Source of the DNA: Bacteroidia bacterium
Lineage (GTDB): Bacteria > Bacteroidota > Bacteroidia > Bacteroidales > Prolixibacteraceae
Assembly (NCBI GenBank): GCA_026391655.1
Contig: JAPLDR010000060.1
Location: 2,395-66,394 of the forward strand
Reading direction: 5' to 3'
DNA: 64,000 nt
In this document: piece by piece, positions 35,706 to 45,433 of the stretch
Layout of the letters: the number at the start of each line of letters is the position of its first letter
How positions within the stretch are numbered: position 1 is the stretch's first letter
Position numbers and translations under genes: made by a program
The notes under the pieces: generated by a model
Database searches by the model: none
Seen by the model: the letters and a program-made list of their open reading frames with translations, nothing else
What the model was told of the DNA's origin: nothing

Positions 35706-36437
35706 ATGATTGATAGAAGTTTTACAACTGTCGCAAACCTGCGCACTAAAATATTTGCCGATGGTGCGGATAAGGCAGGTATGTTGGATATGGCCGCAAA
35801 ACCATTTATAAAAGGATTGACTACAAATCCTACTTTGATGAAAAAGGCAGGGATTACAAATTACAAAGCATTTGCCCTCGACGTTTTGAAGGACATTCCA
35901 AATAAACCTATTTCTTTTGAAGTGTTTTCTGATGACTTCCTTGAAATGGAGAAGCAAGCCAATGAGATTGCAGGATGGGGAGATAATGTTTATGTCAAGA
36001 TCCCAATTACAAACACCAGGCGTGAAGGTGCTTATGACTTGATCGGTCGGCTGGCCAATAAAAATATTAAACTCAACATAACGGCTATCATGACATTGGA
36101 TCAGGTTCGTGGAGTAATTGAGAAATTAAACCCAAATGTTCCTAGTTATGTATCAATTTTTGCTGGTAGAATTGCAGACACAGGCAGGGATCCACTTCCA
36201 TTAATGATTGAAGCAGTTACGATCTTAAAAAGCAATCCAATGTCAGAATTGATCTGGGCAAGTCCCCGTGAACTATTAAATATTTTTCAAGCTGATGCCA
36301 TTGGCTGTCAAGTAATAACAGTAACTAATGATTTATTGAAGAAGCTTGATTTAGTGGGGAAAGACCTTGATGAATATTCGTTGGATACGGTAAAGATGTT
36401 TTACAACGATGCAACATCGGCAGGTTTTACAATTTAA
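35706..36437 (+). CDS. Transaldolase-family protein
   Basis: The 243-residue protein shows the TalC/transaldolase signature KGLTTNPTLMKKAGI and the Schiff-base lysine K98 in NVYVKIPITNT. LNITAIMTLDQV and VSIFAGRIADTGRDP follow, the latter with the phosphate-binding arginine. It transfers a dihydroxyacetone unit between sugar phosphates, or splits fructose-6-phosphate in the FSA group. Full length for the short family. Here it may build the carbon chain that the SIS isomerase and the aldolase use. The next gene begins two bases after its stop. Confidence 0.85.
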   Translation: MIDRSFTTVANLRTKIFADGADKAGMLDMAAKPFIKGLTTNPTLMKKAGITNYKAFALDVLKDIPNKPISFEVFSDDFLEMEKQANEIAGWGDNVYVKIPITNTRREGAYDLIGRLANKNIKLNITAIMTLDQVRGVIEKLNPNVPSYVSIFAGRIADTGRDPLPLMIEAVTILKSNPMSELIWASPRELLNIFQADAIGCQVITVTNDLLKKLDLVGKDLDEYSLDTVKMFYNDATSAGFTI

Positions 36438-36438
36438 T

Positions 36439-37968
36439 ATGAACGAGAATCAGTACAAAGAGCTTTGTGTAGCTTGTGATCGTGTATTACTTGCACCCGA
36501 TTCCTCGATTGAGAGGGTGGCGATTCCATGGTTGCATGTGATTCGGGAACATCCCATCGTTTTGGCAAAATATGAAAATCTTTTTATATCAGCAACAGAC
36601 TCCATAGGGGTTCTTAGTCATTGGATAAAATATTTTTTAAAAAAGGCTAAGTGGGTTCGTCAAATTCTAAGAGCATTTCGTTCAAATGGCCAGCCGTTGT
36701 TCGGCGTTGACGTTTTACCTGAAAAGGTTGATTTTTTGTTCATTTCACATTTTTTGAGTACTGCTCAAGCTTGTCAGAAAGAAGATTTTTATTTCGGGAA
36801 TATGCCAAATGATTTGGTCAGTTGTAACCGCTCAGTAGTTATTGCATTAATCAACCAATCTGGCGCTTCCTTTGCTTCTTTTAGGGGCAATTGTGTCACA
36901 AGTAAAGCTGCGCGAGTATATCTTTCTAATTCACTAAAGCTTTCAGATGAATTTGTTCTTCATCGGCGTCTAAAAAGAGAATCTCTTCAGTTACTGAGAC
37001 TTGCAAAATCAGAAGCCCCTGGTTTATTTCAAGGAGTTTTAAAACATGCTTCGCAAGAAGCCATGGACAATAATTCAATGACATCCTTGCGATTGGCTCA
37101 CCAAATTCGGGTTTTAGTAAAAAAGTTGCGCCCTCAGGCAATTGTGGTCACTCACGAAGGCCATTCGTTTGAACGCCTTGCTTTTGCTGTAGCTCGTGAA
37201 GTATCCCCAACCATAAAGTGTATTGCATATCAACATGCAGGTGTTTATCGATTGTCTCATGCAATACGTCGTAATCTTTCTCCACAATATAATCCAGACA
37301 TAATTTTTACAACTGGAACAGATGGAAAAATTGAATTAGAAAAGGCATTTGGAACAAAAAATATGCGCATTTCAGTATTGGGTTCAAGTCGTGGTCTCAT
37401 TGAAAGAACGAATAATTGTGAGAATTCAATGCCCAAACAAAAAGAGCACTCTACCATGCATGACTGTTTAGTAATCCCTGAAGGAATTGACTCTGAATGT
37501 CTACGCCTATTTGAATTCTCTTTATTATGTGCAAAAGAGCAACCCAATATTACATTTATTTGGCGGTTGCATCCAATTACAATCTTTAAAAAATTAACAA
37601 CTAAAAATCCTGATCTAAAAAGATTACCAACTAATATTATTTTATCTTCATACTCGCTGGAAGAAGATATTGAAAGATGTAGTTGGGCACTTTATCGGGG
37701 CACTACTGCAATTTATAAAGCTATCTCCGGGGGATTACGACCAATCTACTTGCGAATACCAGGTGAGATGACAATAGATCCTCTTTATAACATGCATAGC
37801 TGGCGGGTTATTGTAGATTCACCATCTGACTTGTTGTCATGCATAACTAATGATATAGAAAATGGTATGCAAGATAATAAAAAATATATCAATATCGCTC
37901 AAGAAATATGTGAAAAGCGCTATACAAAAATAAATCTTGATGTACTAAATAGTGTTATTCCTTATTAA
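36439..37968 (+). CDS. Putative GT-B-like surface carbohydrate transferase
   Basis: The ATG at 36439, right after the transaldolase stop, gives 509 residues. The central part AIVVTHEGHSFERLAFAVAR and IKCIAYQHAGVYRLSHAI resembles the nucleotide-sugar GT-B fold seen in capsule polymerase and sialyl/Kdo-type transferases. The C-terminal part has FIWRLHPITIF and YRGTTAIYKAISGGLRP, a layout shared with the PFTS-motif protein at 24409. No signal peptide or membrane segment is clear. Its place at the end of the Kdo-like cassette suggests that it transfers the CMP-activated acid made there. This is inference; the family was not identified with certainty. Confidence 0.6.
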   Translation: MNENQYKELCVACDRVLLAPDSSIERVAIPWLHVIREHPIVLAKYENLFISATDSIGVLSHWIKYFLKKAKWVRQILRAFRSNGQPLFGVDVLPEKVDFLFISHFLSTAQACQKEDFYFGNMPNDLVSCNRSVVIALINQSGASFASFRGNCVTSKAARVYLSNSLKLSDEFVLHRRLKRESLQLLRLAKSEAPGLFQGVLKHASQEAMDNNSMTSLRLAHQIRVLVKKLRPQAIVVTHEGHSFERLAFAVAREVSPTIKCIAYQHAGVYRLSHAIRRNLSPQYNPDIIFTTGTDGKIELEKAFGTKNMRISVLGSSRGLIERTNNCENSMPKQKEHSTMHDCLVIPEGIDSECLRLFEFSLLCAKEQPNITFIWRLHPITIFKKLTTKNPDLKRLPTNIILSSYSLEEDIERCSWALYRGTTAIYKAISGGLRPIYLRIPGEMTIDPLYNMHSWRVIVDSPSDLLSCITNDIENGMQDNKKYINIAQEICEKRYTKINLDVLNSVIPY

Positions 37969-38149
37969 CTTTCTCCTTCAGCGTACAATTTGGGAAAGCT
38001 GATAAGGAATGTGTCGAGAAGAGTTTATATATTCAGTTTTCGATCGCACCCAATAATCTCAGTTATCACATTTAAAAAACAATATCTAAGTATTAGAAAT
38101 TCGCCTTCTAATATTGAGAATGATCTGACTACCTAAAAAAGAAAATTAA

Positions 38150-39283
38150 ATGAGTGAAATATGGAGTTTTATAAGTGATGACTCTTTATCACTAGTCGAT
38201 AAAACAGCCTCATTTTTAATGGGAGAATTTTGTTCTTCAGATGTTGATCCAATATGGTCTGCAGAATACTTCCATTGGAAACTTGGCCCGGTGAATCCGG
38301 CTGGAAGAGGTTATATTTCTTTAGCAATTGCTGATAATCGTGTGGTTGGAACTGTCTCTATAACTAGAAAGCGATTGATTATAGATGGCAATGAATGCAT
38401 CGGTGGAGAATTAGGTGACGGCTATTCTTCAGTAGTAATGCGTCAAATAGGACGGCCTGAAAATTTGAGTCAATATGACACAAATCCAAATAGTTATATA
38501 AACAAAAGTATTTTTGGGAGATTGGCTTCTGAAACAAGGGCACGAGCAGAAGCAGATGGGATATCTATCATTTATGGAACACCCAACAAAAACTCATTCC
38601 CTCGTTTGACTCAAAGACTTGGATACTTCGATTCAAAAACATGTAATATTAAATCATTTGTACACCCCACTTACAGAGGGATTACTTTAATCTATCCGAA
38701 AACGCATTCATTAAAGTCTACATTAAAAATTATTGAAGCCTGTTCAGTCGTATTTTTAAGAAATTTAAATAAAATATGGTGTGGTAGAAACTGTACAATA
38801 GAAGCTGAAGCCCCATCTCCTGTTGAACTTGATGAGTTATGGGCACGTTTAAAACCTGTTTCAGGTTTCGCCCTTATTAGGGATGCGAAATACTGGTGTC
38901 ACCGTTACCAGGAACATCCATTGGCAAAATATGTTTTTTTTGCTGTCAGAGAATCTGGGAAACTTTGTGGCATTGTAGTTACTCGATTGTATACTGCATT
39001 GAATGGAAGACGTCACCTTGCAATCTTAGAATGGATGACAGAGGAACAAGTCTCTTTCAGTCGGGTTATTATAGAAATACTCTATTTTTTTCGTAATGCT
39101 GAAATCGATTTATTCCATTGTTACGCCAATACATCAACAAAAGATGCAAGTGAGTTGATGAAGAGCTTGTTTATATCGAGATCAAGAATACCATTTATCT
39201 TTGCTGACACACCTATGGCAAGGTCTCTTCAATCCAATTGCAGACAATTTGATTTTCACTTAGGCAGTACAGATGCAGTTTAA
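38150..39283 (+). CDS. GNAT-type N-acetyltransferase domain protein
   Basis: The 377-residue protein begins with a GNAT-like region, WKLGPVNPAGRGYISLAIAD and NRVVGTVSITRKRLII. The central IIYGTPNKNSFPRLTQRLGY matches family members that acylate surface sugars. A second, weaker GNAT-like half includes VFFAVRESGKLCGIVVTRLY. It is probably cytosolic and acts on an amino sugar. A 181-base AT-rich gap without clear features precedes it, so it may start a transcript with the following deacetylase gene (12-base spacing). Confidence 0.6.
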   Translation: MSEIWSFISDDSLSLVDKTASFLMGEFCSSDVDPIWSAEYFHWKLGPVNPAGRGYISLAIADNRVVGTVSITRKRLIIDGNECIGGELGDGYSSVVMRQIGRPENLSQYDTNPNSYINKSIFGRLASETRARAEADGISIIYGTPNKNSFPRLTQRLGYFDSKTCNIKSFVHPTYRGITLIYPKTHSLKSTLKIIEACSVVFLRNLNKIWCGRNCTIEAEAPSPVELDELWARLKPVSGFALIRDAKYWCHRYQEHPLAKYVFFAVRESGKLCGIVVTRLYTALNGRRHLAILEWMTEEQVSFSRVIIEILYFFRNAEIDLFHCYANTSTKDASELMKSLFISRSRIPFIFADTPMARSLQSNCRQFDFHLGSTDAV

Positions 39284-39295
39284 AACCACTTACAA

Positions 39296-40243
39296 ATGAT
39301 GAATATTAAACAAGGTTTGAAGAGCTCTATTAAGTTAGGTATTGGACGACCAGTAAAGCTATTTCCCAGGTTAAGGCGTTCCCTTACAAGTGGCCTCACA
39401 GTTTTTGTTTTTCATGATATTACAGAAACGCCCAGTCGCTTTGAAAAAGAATATGGAATCTCGGCCTCTATAGATACATTCACTCGCCAAATTTCTTGGA
39501 TTTCTAATAACTTTGATATTATTCATCCGGAATCTTTAATTAAAGGAACTAATTTGCCAAAGCGTTCGGCAATGATTACTTTTGACGATGGCTTCCTTGG
39601 AACCTTTAATAATGGGCTTAATATTTTAGAGAAGTTAAAAATACCATCGATAATTTTCTTAAATATGCAGGCGATTATTGAGCAAAGGCCCATACTTTCA
39701 GCTGTTGCCTGTTATTTAGATCGATACGTCCCTGAGTTCTCACATTTTGCTAAATCTCAGGGAATATTACGTCCATTTCTTCTAACCCTTACCCCGAAAA
39801 TCTTGTGCCTTTTTGAAGAAAGATATGGGTATACCAACCTGAATGAAGTTCTTGATTATCAAGGGCCCTTTGCTGATCTGGAAATCGTGAAAAAATGGGA
39901 CAACCACAACAATGTGGTTTATGGCAATCACCTTTTTGAACACTGGAATACCATTGCTCTTTCTATATGCGAATTCGAAGAGCAATACAATAAAAATAAA
40001 GTTGCACTGTCGCAATTGAAAAATAGTTTGAACTTATTTGCATTTCCTAATGGACATCCTGGTTCTTGTTTTTCAAGAAAACATGTTGAACTATTGACCC
40101 ATTTAGGCGTTCAAAGAGTTTTTTATTCTTCAGGTGGGCTTAATCCAGATGCGAGCAAATATTTACTTAACCGAATATCTTTGAGTGAGCCATATAACGA
40201 GGACCATCTTTGGTTCCAAATGTTTAAGTCCATTCTGACTTGA
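39296..40243 (+). CDS. Polysaccharide deacetylase (NodB-like)
   Basis: The 315-residue protein has the first NodB motif MITFDDGFLGTFNN, where the DD pair holds the catalytic base and a metal ligand, and a second motif region GNHLFEHWNTIAL with two histidines. A later FAFPNGHPGSCF corresponds to the arginine/proline loop. Family members remove N-acetyl groups from sugar polymers or lipid-linked sugars. No signal peptide is clear, so it probably works in the cytosol on a precursor. It follows a GNAT gene closely, suggesting paired acylation and deacylation. Confidence 0.8.
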   Translation: MMNIKQGLKSSIKLGIGRPVKLFPRLRRSLTSGLTVFVFHDITETPSRFEKEYGISASIDTFTRQISWISNNFDIIHPESLIKGTNLPKRSAMITFDDGFLGTFNNGLNILEKLKIPSIIFLNMQAIIEQRPILSAVACYLDRYVPEFSHFAKSQGILRPFLLTLTPKILCLFEERYGYTNLNEVLDYQGPFADLEIVKKWDNHNNVVYGNHLFEHWNTIALSICEFEEQYNKNKVALSQLKNSLNLFAFPNGHPGSCFSRKHVELLTHLGVQRVFYSSGGLNPDASKYLLNRISLSEPYNEDHLWFQMFKSILT

Positions 40244-40404
40244 CAATATGAATAAACAAATTTTAAATGATTTTTTTTTTACAAATGCTCTGACCTCATA
40301 ACTTATAACCATTAGCAGTTCAGCTCATTCTTGATTTAGCGAGTGAGTTGAACAGGCCGATTACATTTTAAGCTTCTTTTTACATTTCAACAATTAATAT
40401 CAAA

Positions 40405-41307
40405 ATGTCAGAGCCATATTCAACAAAAGAAAACATCCATCCTGTTTCAGTTGTCATTCCAACACTTGGCGGAGAATCTCTTCAAGGAACAATTGAGCGA
40501 CTCAACGTTGGAACTCTGGTTCCCAATGAGATTCTTGTTTGTATTCCGGAAGAAGATGCCTTCAAGGTTGAAAATTTACTTTTCCCCAATGTTAAGATTA
40601 TTAGAACCAATCTTCGGGGTCAAGTTGCTCAAAGAGCCATTGGATTCCAGCTCGCAGAAAACCAATTAGTTATGCAGCTCGATGACGATATACTCGTTAG
40701 AGGAACTTGCCTGGAGAGAATGGTGGAATTAATCTTGAAGGACACTAACCTTGCTATAGCGCCGAAATTTTATAACTCAGTAACAGGAATCTACCATTCC
40801 TTCCTTGTTCCATCTCATCGTAAACAATCAATTTTTGAAAAAATCCTGTTCTATGTTATTAACGGTAGGAGAGGTTACCAGCCAGGCCAAATCTCAAAAG
40901 CAGGAATTAATATGGGCATTCCTGAGAAACCAGAAAATTGGCAAGATGTGGAATGGCTACCGGGGGGTTGTGTATTACATTGGAGCAGAAATCTGATTTT
41001 ATTTAATTATTATCACTTTGAAGGAAAAGCTTACGTAGAAGATTTGTTTCATTCGAACTTGATGCGAAAAAGTGGAGTTGTTTTAACCAGATGTGGGTAC
41101 GCCGGGTGTGATGTTGACTTTTCATCTTCATCTTTCACAAACTTAATGAGCTTTCTTAAAAACTATGCGGAATATGCAAAACACATGAAAGTATTCGTAA
41201 ATGAAATACATAGAAGTAAATTCCGGTTGTATTGTTTTCTCATATTAAACATTGCAAGGTTGGCAGCAAGAAGGTACGTAAAAGATAATGGCAAAAGTGA
41301 TGAATAA
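40405..41307 (+). CDS. Family 2 glycosyltransferase
   Basis: The 300-residue protein starts with VSVVIPTLGGESLQGTIERL and has the DxD-like metal site in VMQLDDDILVRGT, both typical of GT2 enzymes. WLPGGCVLHW in the acceptor region is also family-like. It adds one sugar to the lipid-linked repeat unit on the cytosolic side. It overlaps the polymerase gene by 20 bases. A 161-base gap with a 10-T run (40271-40280) precedes it. Confidence 0.83.
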   Translation: MSEPYSTKENIHPVSVVIPTLGGESLQGTIERLNVGTLVPNEILVCIPEEDAFKVENLLFPNVKIIRTNLRGQVAQRAIGFQLAENQLVMQLDDDILVRGTCLERMVELILKDTNLAIAPKFYNSVTGIYHSFLVPSHRKQSIFEKILFYVINGRRGYQPGQISKAGINMGIPEKPENWQDVEWLPGGCVLHWSRNLILFNYYHFEGKAYVEDLFHSNLMRKSGVVLTRCGYAGCDVDFSSSSFTNLMSFLKNYAEYAKHMKVFVNEIHRSKFRLYCFLILNIARLAARRYVKDNGKSDE

Positions 41308-42514
41308 AGTCGCAAAAAATCTCTTATTTCCATTATTAATTGTGAATATAACAACAAGTGCTAATGAGTGGGAAATATTTGGTATAGGTATTGGGCAAAC
41401 GCTCTTTTGGGTAATTCTCGGACTTGCATGGTCAGTTTGCTGGCAGACTCCTTATCGTCGTGTCTGTAATATAGCGTTGGCGTTAGCATTACTAATTCGA
41501 GGAATCGAATTGTTTAGTGATAGTTTATTGATCCATGGGTTACGTGTTGCAGTAATGCCTGTTTTGTTTGTAATTGCCGGAGCAAAAATATACGGACTAA
41601 ATCCCTCACTTATTCATAAGCAACTAGTCGTATTCCTTGCTCTTTGTATTCCTGTAATGTTACTACAGATTTCCGGGGCAGATTCGTTTTTTATGAGTTG
41701 GGGTCTCGAATATGATCCAAGTGTTTTTAATTATGATAAACTTGGTACTTACCAAAAAATACCAGTTTATCCAACCCTTTTTGTTGGACCAGAAAATCTT
41801 TATTGCACGGTTGGACAAAGCCGACCCGTTGGACTCCTTTATAGTAACAATCCGTTATCTGTATTTGTTGCCATTACTGCCGGACTGAACTTTGCTTTAC
41901 CAAGGGAATCGCGCCTTAGATTCTCTGATGTTATAGTGAGTTTGTCATTGGTGCTGACGATGAGCCTTCTGGCATTTACATTGACTATACTTATTTATGC
42001 GTTTTTTATAGTTTTTGGTAGTTTAACTAACAGGCGTAGGGGTATTAAATTAGTCAGTCTGCTTGCTTTGTTTTTATTTCTTTATTATTTGTTTTTCCCC
42101 GGTTTATTCCTTATTAATTTTAGTGTAGGAAAGATTATGATGAGTATATTATTCAGGGGTTTGGACTTAGCTCATTCACTCGGAATTTCATTTAGTCGTA
42201 ATTTTTATTATGACCAAATTCAATTTCTGGGTGCATTTGATACGAAGGAATCATACTCCTTGTATTCAATACTATTTAAAAGTTCTTTGGCAATCCCCGT
42301 GGTTGTAAGTATTTTTTTGTTGATGATTTCATATTATCGTCGAGTTGTCAGTATTAAGTATACAAAAGATACTTCCTTATTAATCTATTCCATTACTTTA
42401 ATTGTTTGTTTATTAAGTAATTTTGCAGTACCGTATGTTGGTGCTCCATCATTCCAACTTATTTTAGGTTTTGCCCTTTTCCCATTGTTTAAGAAGTTGT
42501 GGCCAACTTATTAA
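41288..42514 (+). CDS. wzy: Wzy-like O-antigen polymerase (membrane protein)
   Basis: The 408-residue protein is strongly hydrophobic, with about ten membrane segments and a large middle loop near residues 130-200 (DSFFMSWGLEYDPSVFNYDK and on). That layout fits polymerase/ligase-type membrane proteins of polysaccharide loci. Only one such gene is in the window, and the window also has a flippase and a lipid-carrier transferase. It is therefore the best Wzy candidate. Sequence motifs are weak in this family, so the call rests on topology and context. Confidence 0.68.
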   Translation: MAKVMNKVAKNLLFPLLIVNITTSANEWEIFGIGIGQTLFWVILGLAWSVCWQTPYRRVCNIALALALLIRGIELFSDSLLIHGLRVAVMPVLFVIAGAKIYGLNPSLIHKQLVVFLALCIPVMLLQISGADSFFMSWGLEYDPSVFNYDKLGTYQKIPVYPTLFVGPENLYCTVGQSRPVGLLYSNNPLSVFVAITAGLNFALPRESRLRFSDVIVSLSLVLTMSLLAFTLTILIYAFFIVFGSLTNRRRGIKLVSLLALFLFLYYLFFPGLFLINFSVGKIMMSILFRGLDLAHSLGISFSRNFYYDQIQFLGAFDTKESYSLYSILFKSSLAIPVVVSIFLLMISYYRRVVSIKYTKDTSLLIYSITLIVCLLSNFAVPYVGAPSFQLILGFALFPLFKKLWPTY

Positions 42515-42719
42515 AAAAATCAAGCTATACAGTCAAATTAATGACAATACCACATATCATAACCGGCTCAAACAATGGAAGTGCATAGGCGATTCTTTTT
42601 CTGATCATCTTATTATGACCAGAAGAATACCCATATTGTGATTTCTTTGATAGATTTGGTTTCTTTGGCAAGAACCTTATTTCATTATTCTTTTTTTAAT
42701 AGTTACCATTAACTTTTTT

Positions 42720-43433
42720 ATGTCTAAACGCGCAGTAATACTTGCAGGAGGTACAGGAACCCGTCTTCGTCCTTATACCGTTGTTTTACCAAAACCACTT
42801 ATGCCAATTGGGGAATATCCCATCCTTGAAGTTATTGTTCGGCAGTTGGCTAAACATGGCTTCGATCATATTACTATGGCTGTAAACCATCAGGCCGAGT
42901 TGATCAAGGCATTTTTTGGCAATGGGGCGAAGTGGGATATAGCTATTGAATATTCTCTTGAAGACAAACCACTTGGTACAATGGGACCACTTCGGTTGAT
43001 CTCAGATCTTCCGGAAAATTTCCTTGTTATGAATGGAGATATATTGACAGATCTTTCCTTTGGGTCGTTCTACGACCAACATGTGAGTAGTAAATCACTT
43101 TTTTCTATCTCATCCCATAAGCGTGAACAAATCATTGACTACGGAGTACTGGAGATTGACAATCACAAGACTCTTATCGGTTTTCGCGAAAAACCCAGGA
43201 CAAACTATGAAGTAAGTATGGGTATCTATGCAGTCAATCGGAAAGCATTGGAATTTATACCTGATGGCAAACCTTATGGGTTTGATAACTTGATGATTGA
43301 CATTCTCGAAGCAAAACAGACAGTAAAAGTAAAAACGTTCAGTGGTTATTGGTTGGATATAGGACGCCCTGAGGATTACATGCAGGCCATTGAGCAGTTT
43401 GAAAGCATGAAAAAAAGGTTTATCGATGAATAG
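42720..43433 (+). CDS. Sugar-1-phosphate nucleotidyltransferase (HddC/RmlA-like)
   Basis: The 237-residue protein has the signature VILAGGTGTRLRPYT at the nucleotide loop, LPKPLMPIGEYPILE with the catalytic lysine and MNGDILTDLSFGSF at the metal site. It is short enough to be a single catalytic domain. It makes an NDP-sugar from a sugar-1-phosphate, possibly GDP-mannose or GDP-heptose, because the following epimerase and a GDP-heptose module lie downstream. A 205-base gap without gene features precedes it, so a promoter may lie there. It overlaps the next gene by 8 bases. Confidence 0.83.
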   Translation: MSKRAVILAGGTGTRLRPYTVVLPKPLMPIGEYPILEVIVRQLAKHGFDHITMAVNHQAELIKAFFGNGAKWDIAIEYSLEDKPLGTMGPLRLISDLPENFLVMNGDILTDLSFGSFYDQHVSSKSLFSISSHKREQIIDYGVLEIDNHKTLIGFREKPRTNYEVSMGIYAVNRKALEFIPDGKPYGFDNLMIDILEAKQTVKVKTFSGYWLDIGRPEDYMQAIEQFESMKKRFIDE

Positions 43434-44274
43434 AATTCTTATAACTGGTGCGTCAGGTTTTATTGGTAAGCATCTGGTCCCTAAGCTTCGCGACATTGGC
43501 CATGATGTTGTCGAATTCGATATTTGCTCGGGCGATGTTGCAGACGAAGCCACTTGGTTGAGCTTTCCAAAGGTAGAGGTTGTTATCCACCTGGCAGGTC
43601 GTACGTTTGTACCGGATAGCTGGGCAGATCCTGTTGGTTTTCTAAAAACAAATCTTATAAGTACCGTTGCAGCTCTTAATTTCTGTAAGAGACATGATGC
43701 CAAGTTGGTCTTTCTAAGTTCTTATTTGTATGGCAATCCTGAGACACTTCCCATCCCTGAGTCTGCGCGTCTACATGCTAACAACCCCTATTCCTTGTCA
43801 AAAAAACTGGCTGAAGAAGTTTGTCAGTTTTATCAGGATAGCTTCGGTGTAAAGGTGACCATCCTTCGCCCGTTTAATGTCTATGGAATGGGGCAGCCCG
43901 AACATTTTCTGATTCCATCAATTCTTAACCAGATTATTTCTGGTAACACAATCCAGGTGAAAGATTTAGCGCCCAAACGGGATTATCTGTATATCGACGA
44001 CTTGGTCGAAGCCATAGTTAAAGCTGTTGAACTCGATCAATTGTTCAACATTTTTAACATTGGCACTGGCATTAGCTATTCAGTAGCGGAACTTATTGAG
44101 TTGATTCAACAAATTATGGGAACAAAACTAGTTATTCAGTCTTCTGGTGAAAAGCGCTCGGCGGAAATAGACGATTCACAAGCTGAAATTTCAATGGCAA
44201 AAAGTATTTTGGGATGGTCGCCAAAATGGTCCTTACAACAAGGCCTTTCGGCAATAATATCTAAAATAAATTAA
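43426..44274 (+). CDS. NAD-dependent epimerase/dehydratase
   Basis: The 282-residue extended SDR has the motif ILITGASGFIGKHL, the strand VFLSSYLYGN and a YxxxK pair in NPYSLSKKLAEEVC. The loop LRPFNVYGMGQPEHFLIPS and RDYLYIDDLVEAI are typical of sugar epimerases and 4-keto reductases. In this position it probably modifies the product of the nucleotidyltransferase with which it overlaps. Whether it epimerises or reduces cannot be decided from the sequence. Confidence 0.82.
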   Translation: MNRILITGASGFIGKHLVPKLRDIGHDVVEFDICSGDVADEATWLSFPKVEVVIHLAGRTFVPDSWADPVGFLKTNLISTVAALNFCKRHDAKLVFLSSYLYGNPETLPIPESARLHANNPYSLSKKLAEEVCQFYQDSFGVKVTILRPFNVYGMGQPEHFLIPSILNQIISGNTIQVKDLAPKRDYLYIDDLVEAIVKAVELDQLFNIFNIGTGISYSVAELIELIQQIMGTKLVIQSSGEKRSAEIDDSQAEISMAKSILGWSPKWSLQQGLSAIISKIN

Positions 44275-44284
44275 CATACAAGGC

Positions 44285-45433
44285 ATGAAGGTATTACACA
44301 TAATTACGGGGCTGAACCAAGGGGGAGCCGAAAGCATCCTTTTTCGACTAGCCATCTTTAAACAACCGAATGTTAATCATATTATTGTCTCAATGATGGA
44401 CTTTGGTGTATATGGCGACCAGTTGAAAAATGACAGTTTAGAAGTTCATACTCTTGAAATGCCTCGTGGTCATATTACAATTTCAGGTCTGAGAAAACTT
44501 TGGAAGCTTATTCGAAAAGAAAAGCCAGACGTTGTTCAAACATGGATGTACCATGCTGATCTGATTGGTGGAGCGATTGCAAGACTTGCAGGTTGTTCGT
44601 CCATAGTTTGGGGAATATATAACTACAATTTGCATTCCAGCGTCACAAAAAAGTCAACTCGATTGGTAGCGCGATTATGTGCCCTTACTTCGCGCATAAT
44701 ACCAAAGGCTATCATTTCATGTGCAGAAAGTTCAACAAAAGTGCATATTAGCATGGGATATGCTTGCAAGAAATTTGTAACCATACCCACTGGATATGAT
44801 TTTAACGAATTAAGACGTAACGAAACTTCGCGAAACATTTTAAGAAATTCATGGGGTGTTGATGCAAATCTGCCTTTGTTGGGGTGTGTAGCGCGCTGGG
44901 ACCCTTTAAAAAATCATGGAAATTTACTTGGTGCTTTAGCAATCCTTCAGAAAAAAAATATTTCATTTCGCTGCGTTTTAGTAGGCCCCGGAATAGATAA
45001 AAGTAATTATGAACTAAATGAGTTAATCCTTAAGAATGGGTTGTCGAGTCAAACGCTTAAATTAGCAGGCTTTGTAGATGACATTCCTTCAGTAATGAGT
45101 GCTTTTGACTTGCATATTTTGCCGAGCTTAGGTGAGGCTTTCCCTAATGTGGTAATAGAAGCCATGGCCTGCGGCACTCCTTGTGTCGTAACGGATGTTG
45201 GTGATACAGCTATTATGGTTGGTGACACGGGATGGGTTATTCCACCTGCGGATTCCGACAAATTGGCGAATGCAATAATAACTGCCTTAAACTTGATGAA
45301 GGATTCTAAAGCATGGGAGGAACGGAAAGCTGCATGTCGCTCTCAGATTGTCAGGAAATACGGCTTAGAACGTATGGTGGATGCTTATCATACTGTTTGG
45401 CAGTTGGCATCAACAACTGGCAAGCCCGGATGA
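44285..45433 (+). CDS. Family 4 glycosyltransferase
   Basis: The 382-residue protein begins with VLHIITGLNQGGAESILFRL, the acceptor-side start of GT4 enzymes. It ends in the EX7E region LPSLGEAFPNVVIEAMACGTP, followed by VVTDVGD. It adds a sugar from a nucleotide donor with retention. It follows the epimerase after 10 bases. The following 209 bases to 45642 contain no gene that could be supported. Confidence 0.87.
   Translation: MKVLHIITGLNQGGAESILFRLAIFKQPNVNHIIVSMMDFGVYGDQLKNDSLEVHTLEMPRGHITISGLRKLWKLIRKEKPDVVQTWMYHADLIGGAIARLAGCSSIVWGIYNYNLHSSVTKKSTRLVARLCALTSRIIPKAIISCAESSTKVHISMGYACKKFVTIPTGYDFNELRRNETSRNILRNSWGVDANLPLLGCVARWDPLKNHGNLLGALAILQKKNISFRCVLVGPGIDKSNYELNELILKNGLSSQTLKLAGFVDDIPSVMSAFDLHILPSLGEAFPNVVIEAMACGTPCVVTDVGDTAIMVGDTGWVIPPADSDKLANAIITALNLMKDSKAWEERKAACRSQIVRKYGLERMVDAYHTVWQLASTTGKPG

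Noticed and set aside
36409-36438. Start of the GT-B-like gene inside the transaldolase gene
   Set aside because: The ATG at 36439, just after the transaldolase stop, fits better than an internal overlapping start.
40271-40280. Ten-T run after the deacetylase gene as a terminator
   Set aside because: No stable stem was seen before the run, so only an AT-rich gap is supported.
43110-43703. Minus-strand frame of 197 codons
   Set aside because: It lies fully across the nucleotidyltransferase and epimerase genes, has no recognisable domain, and the two sense genes have clear motifs.
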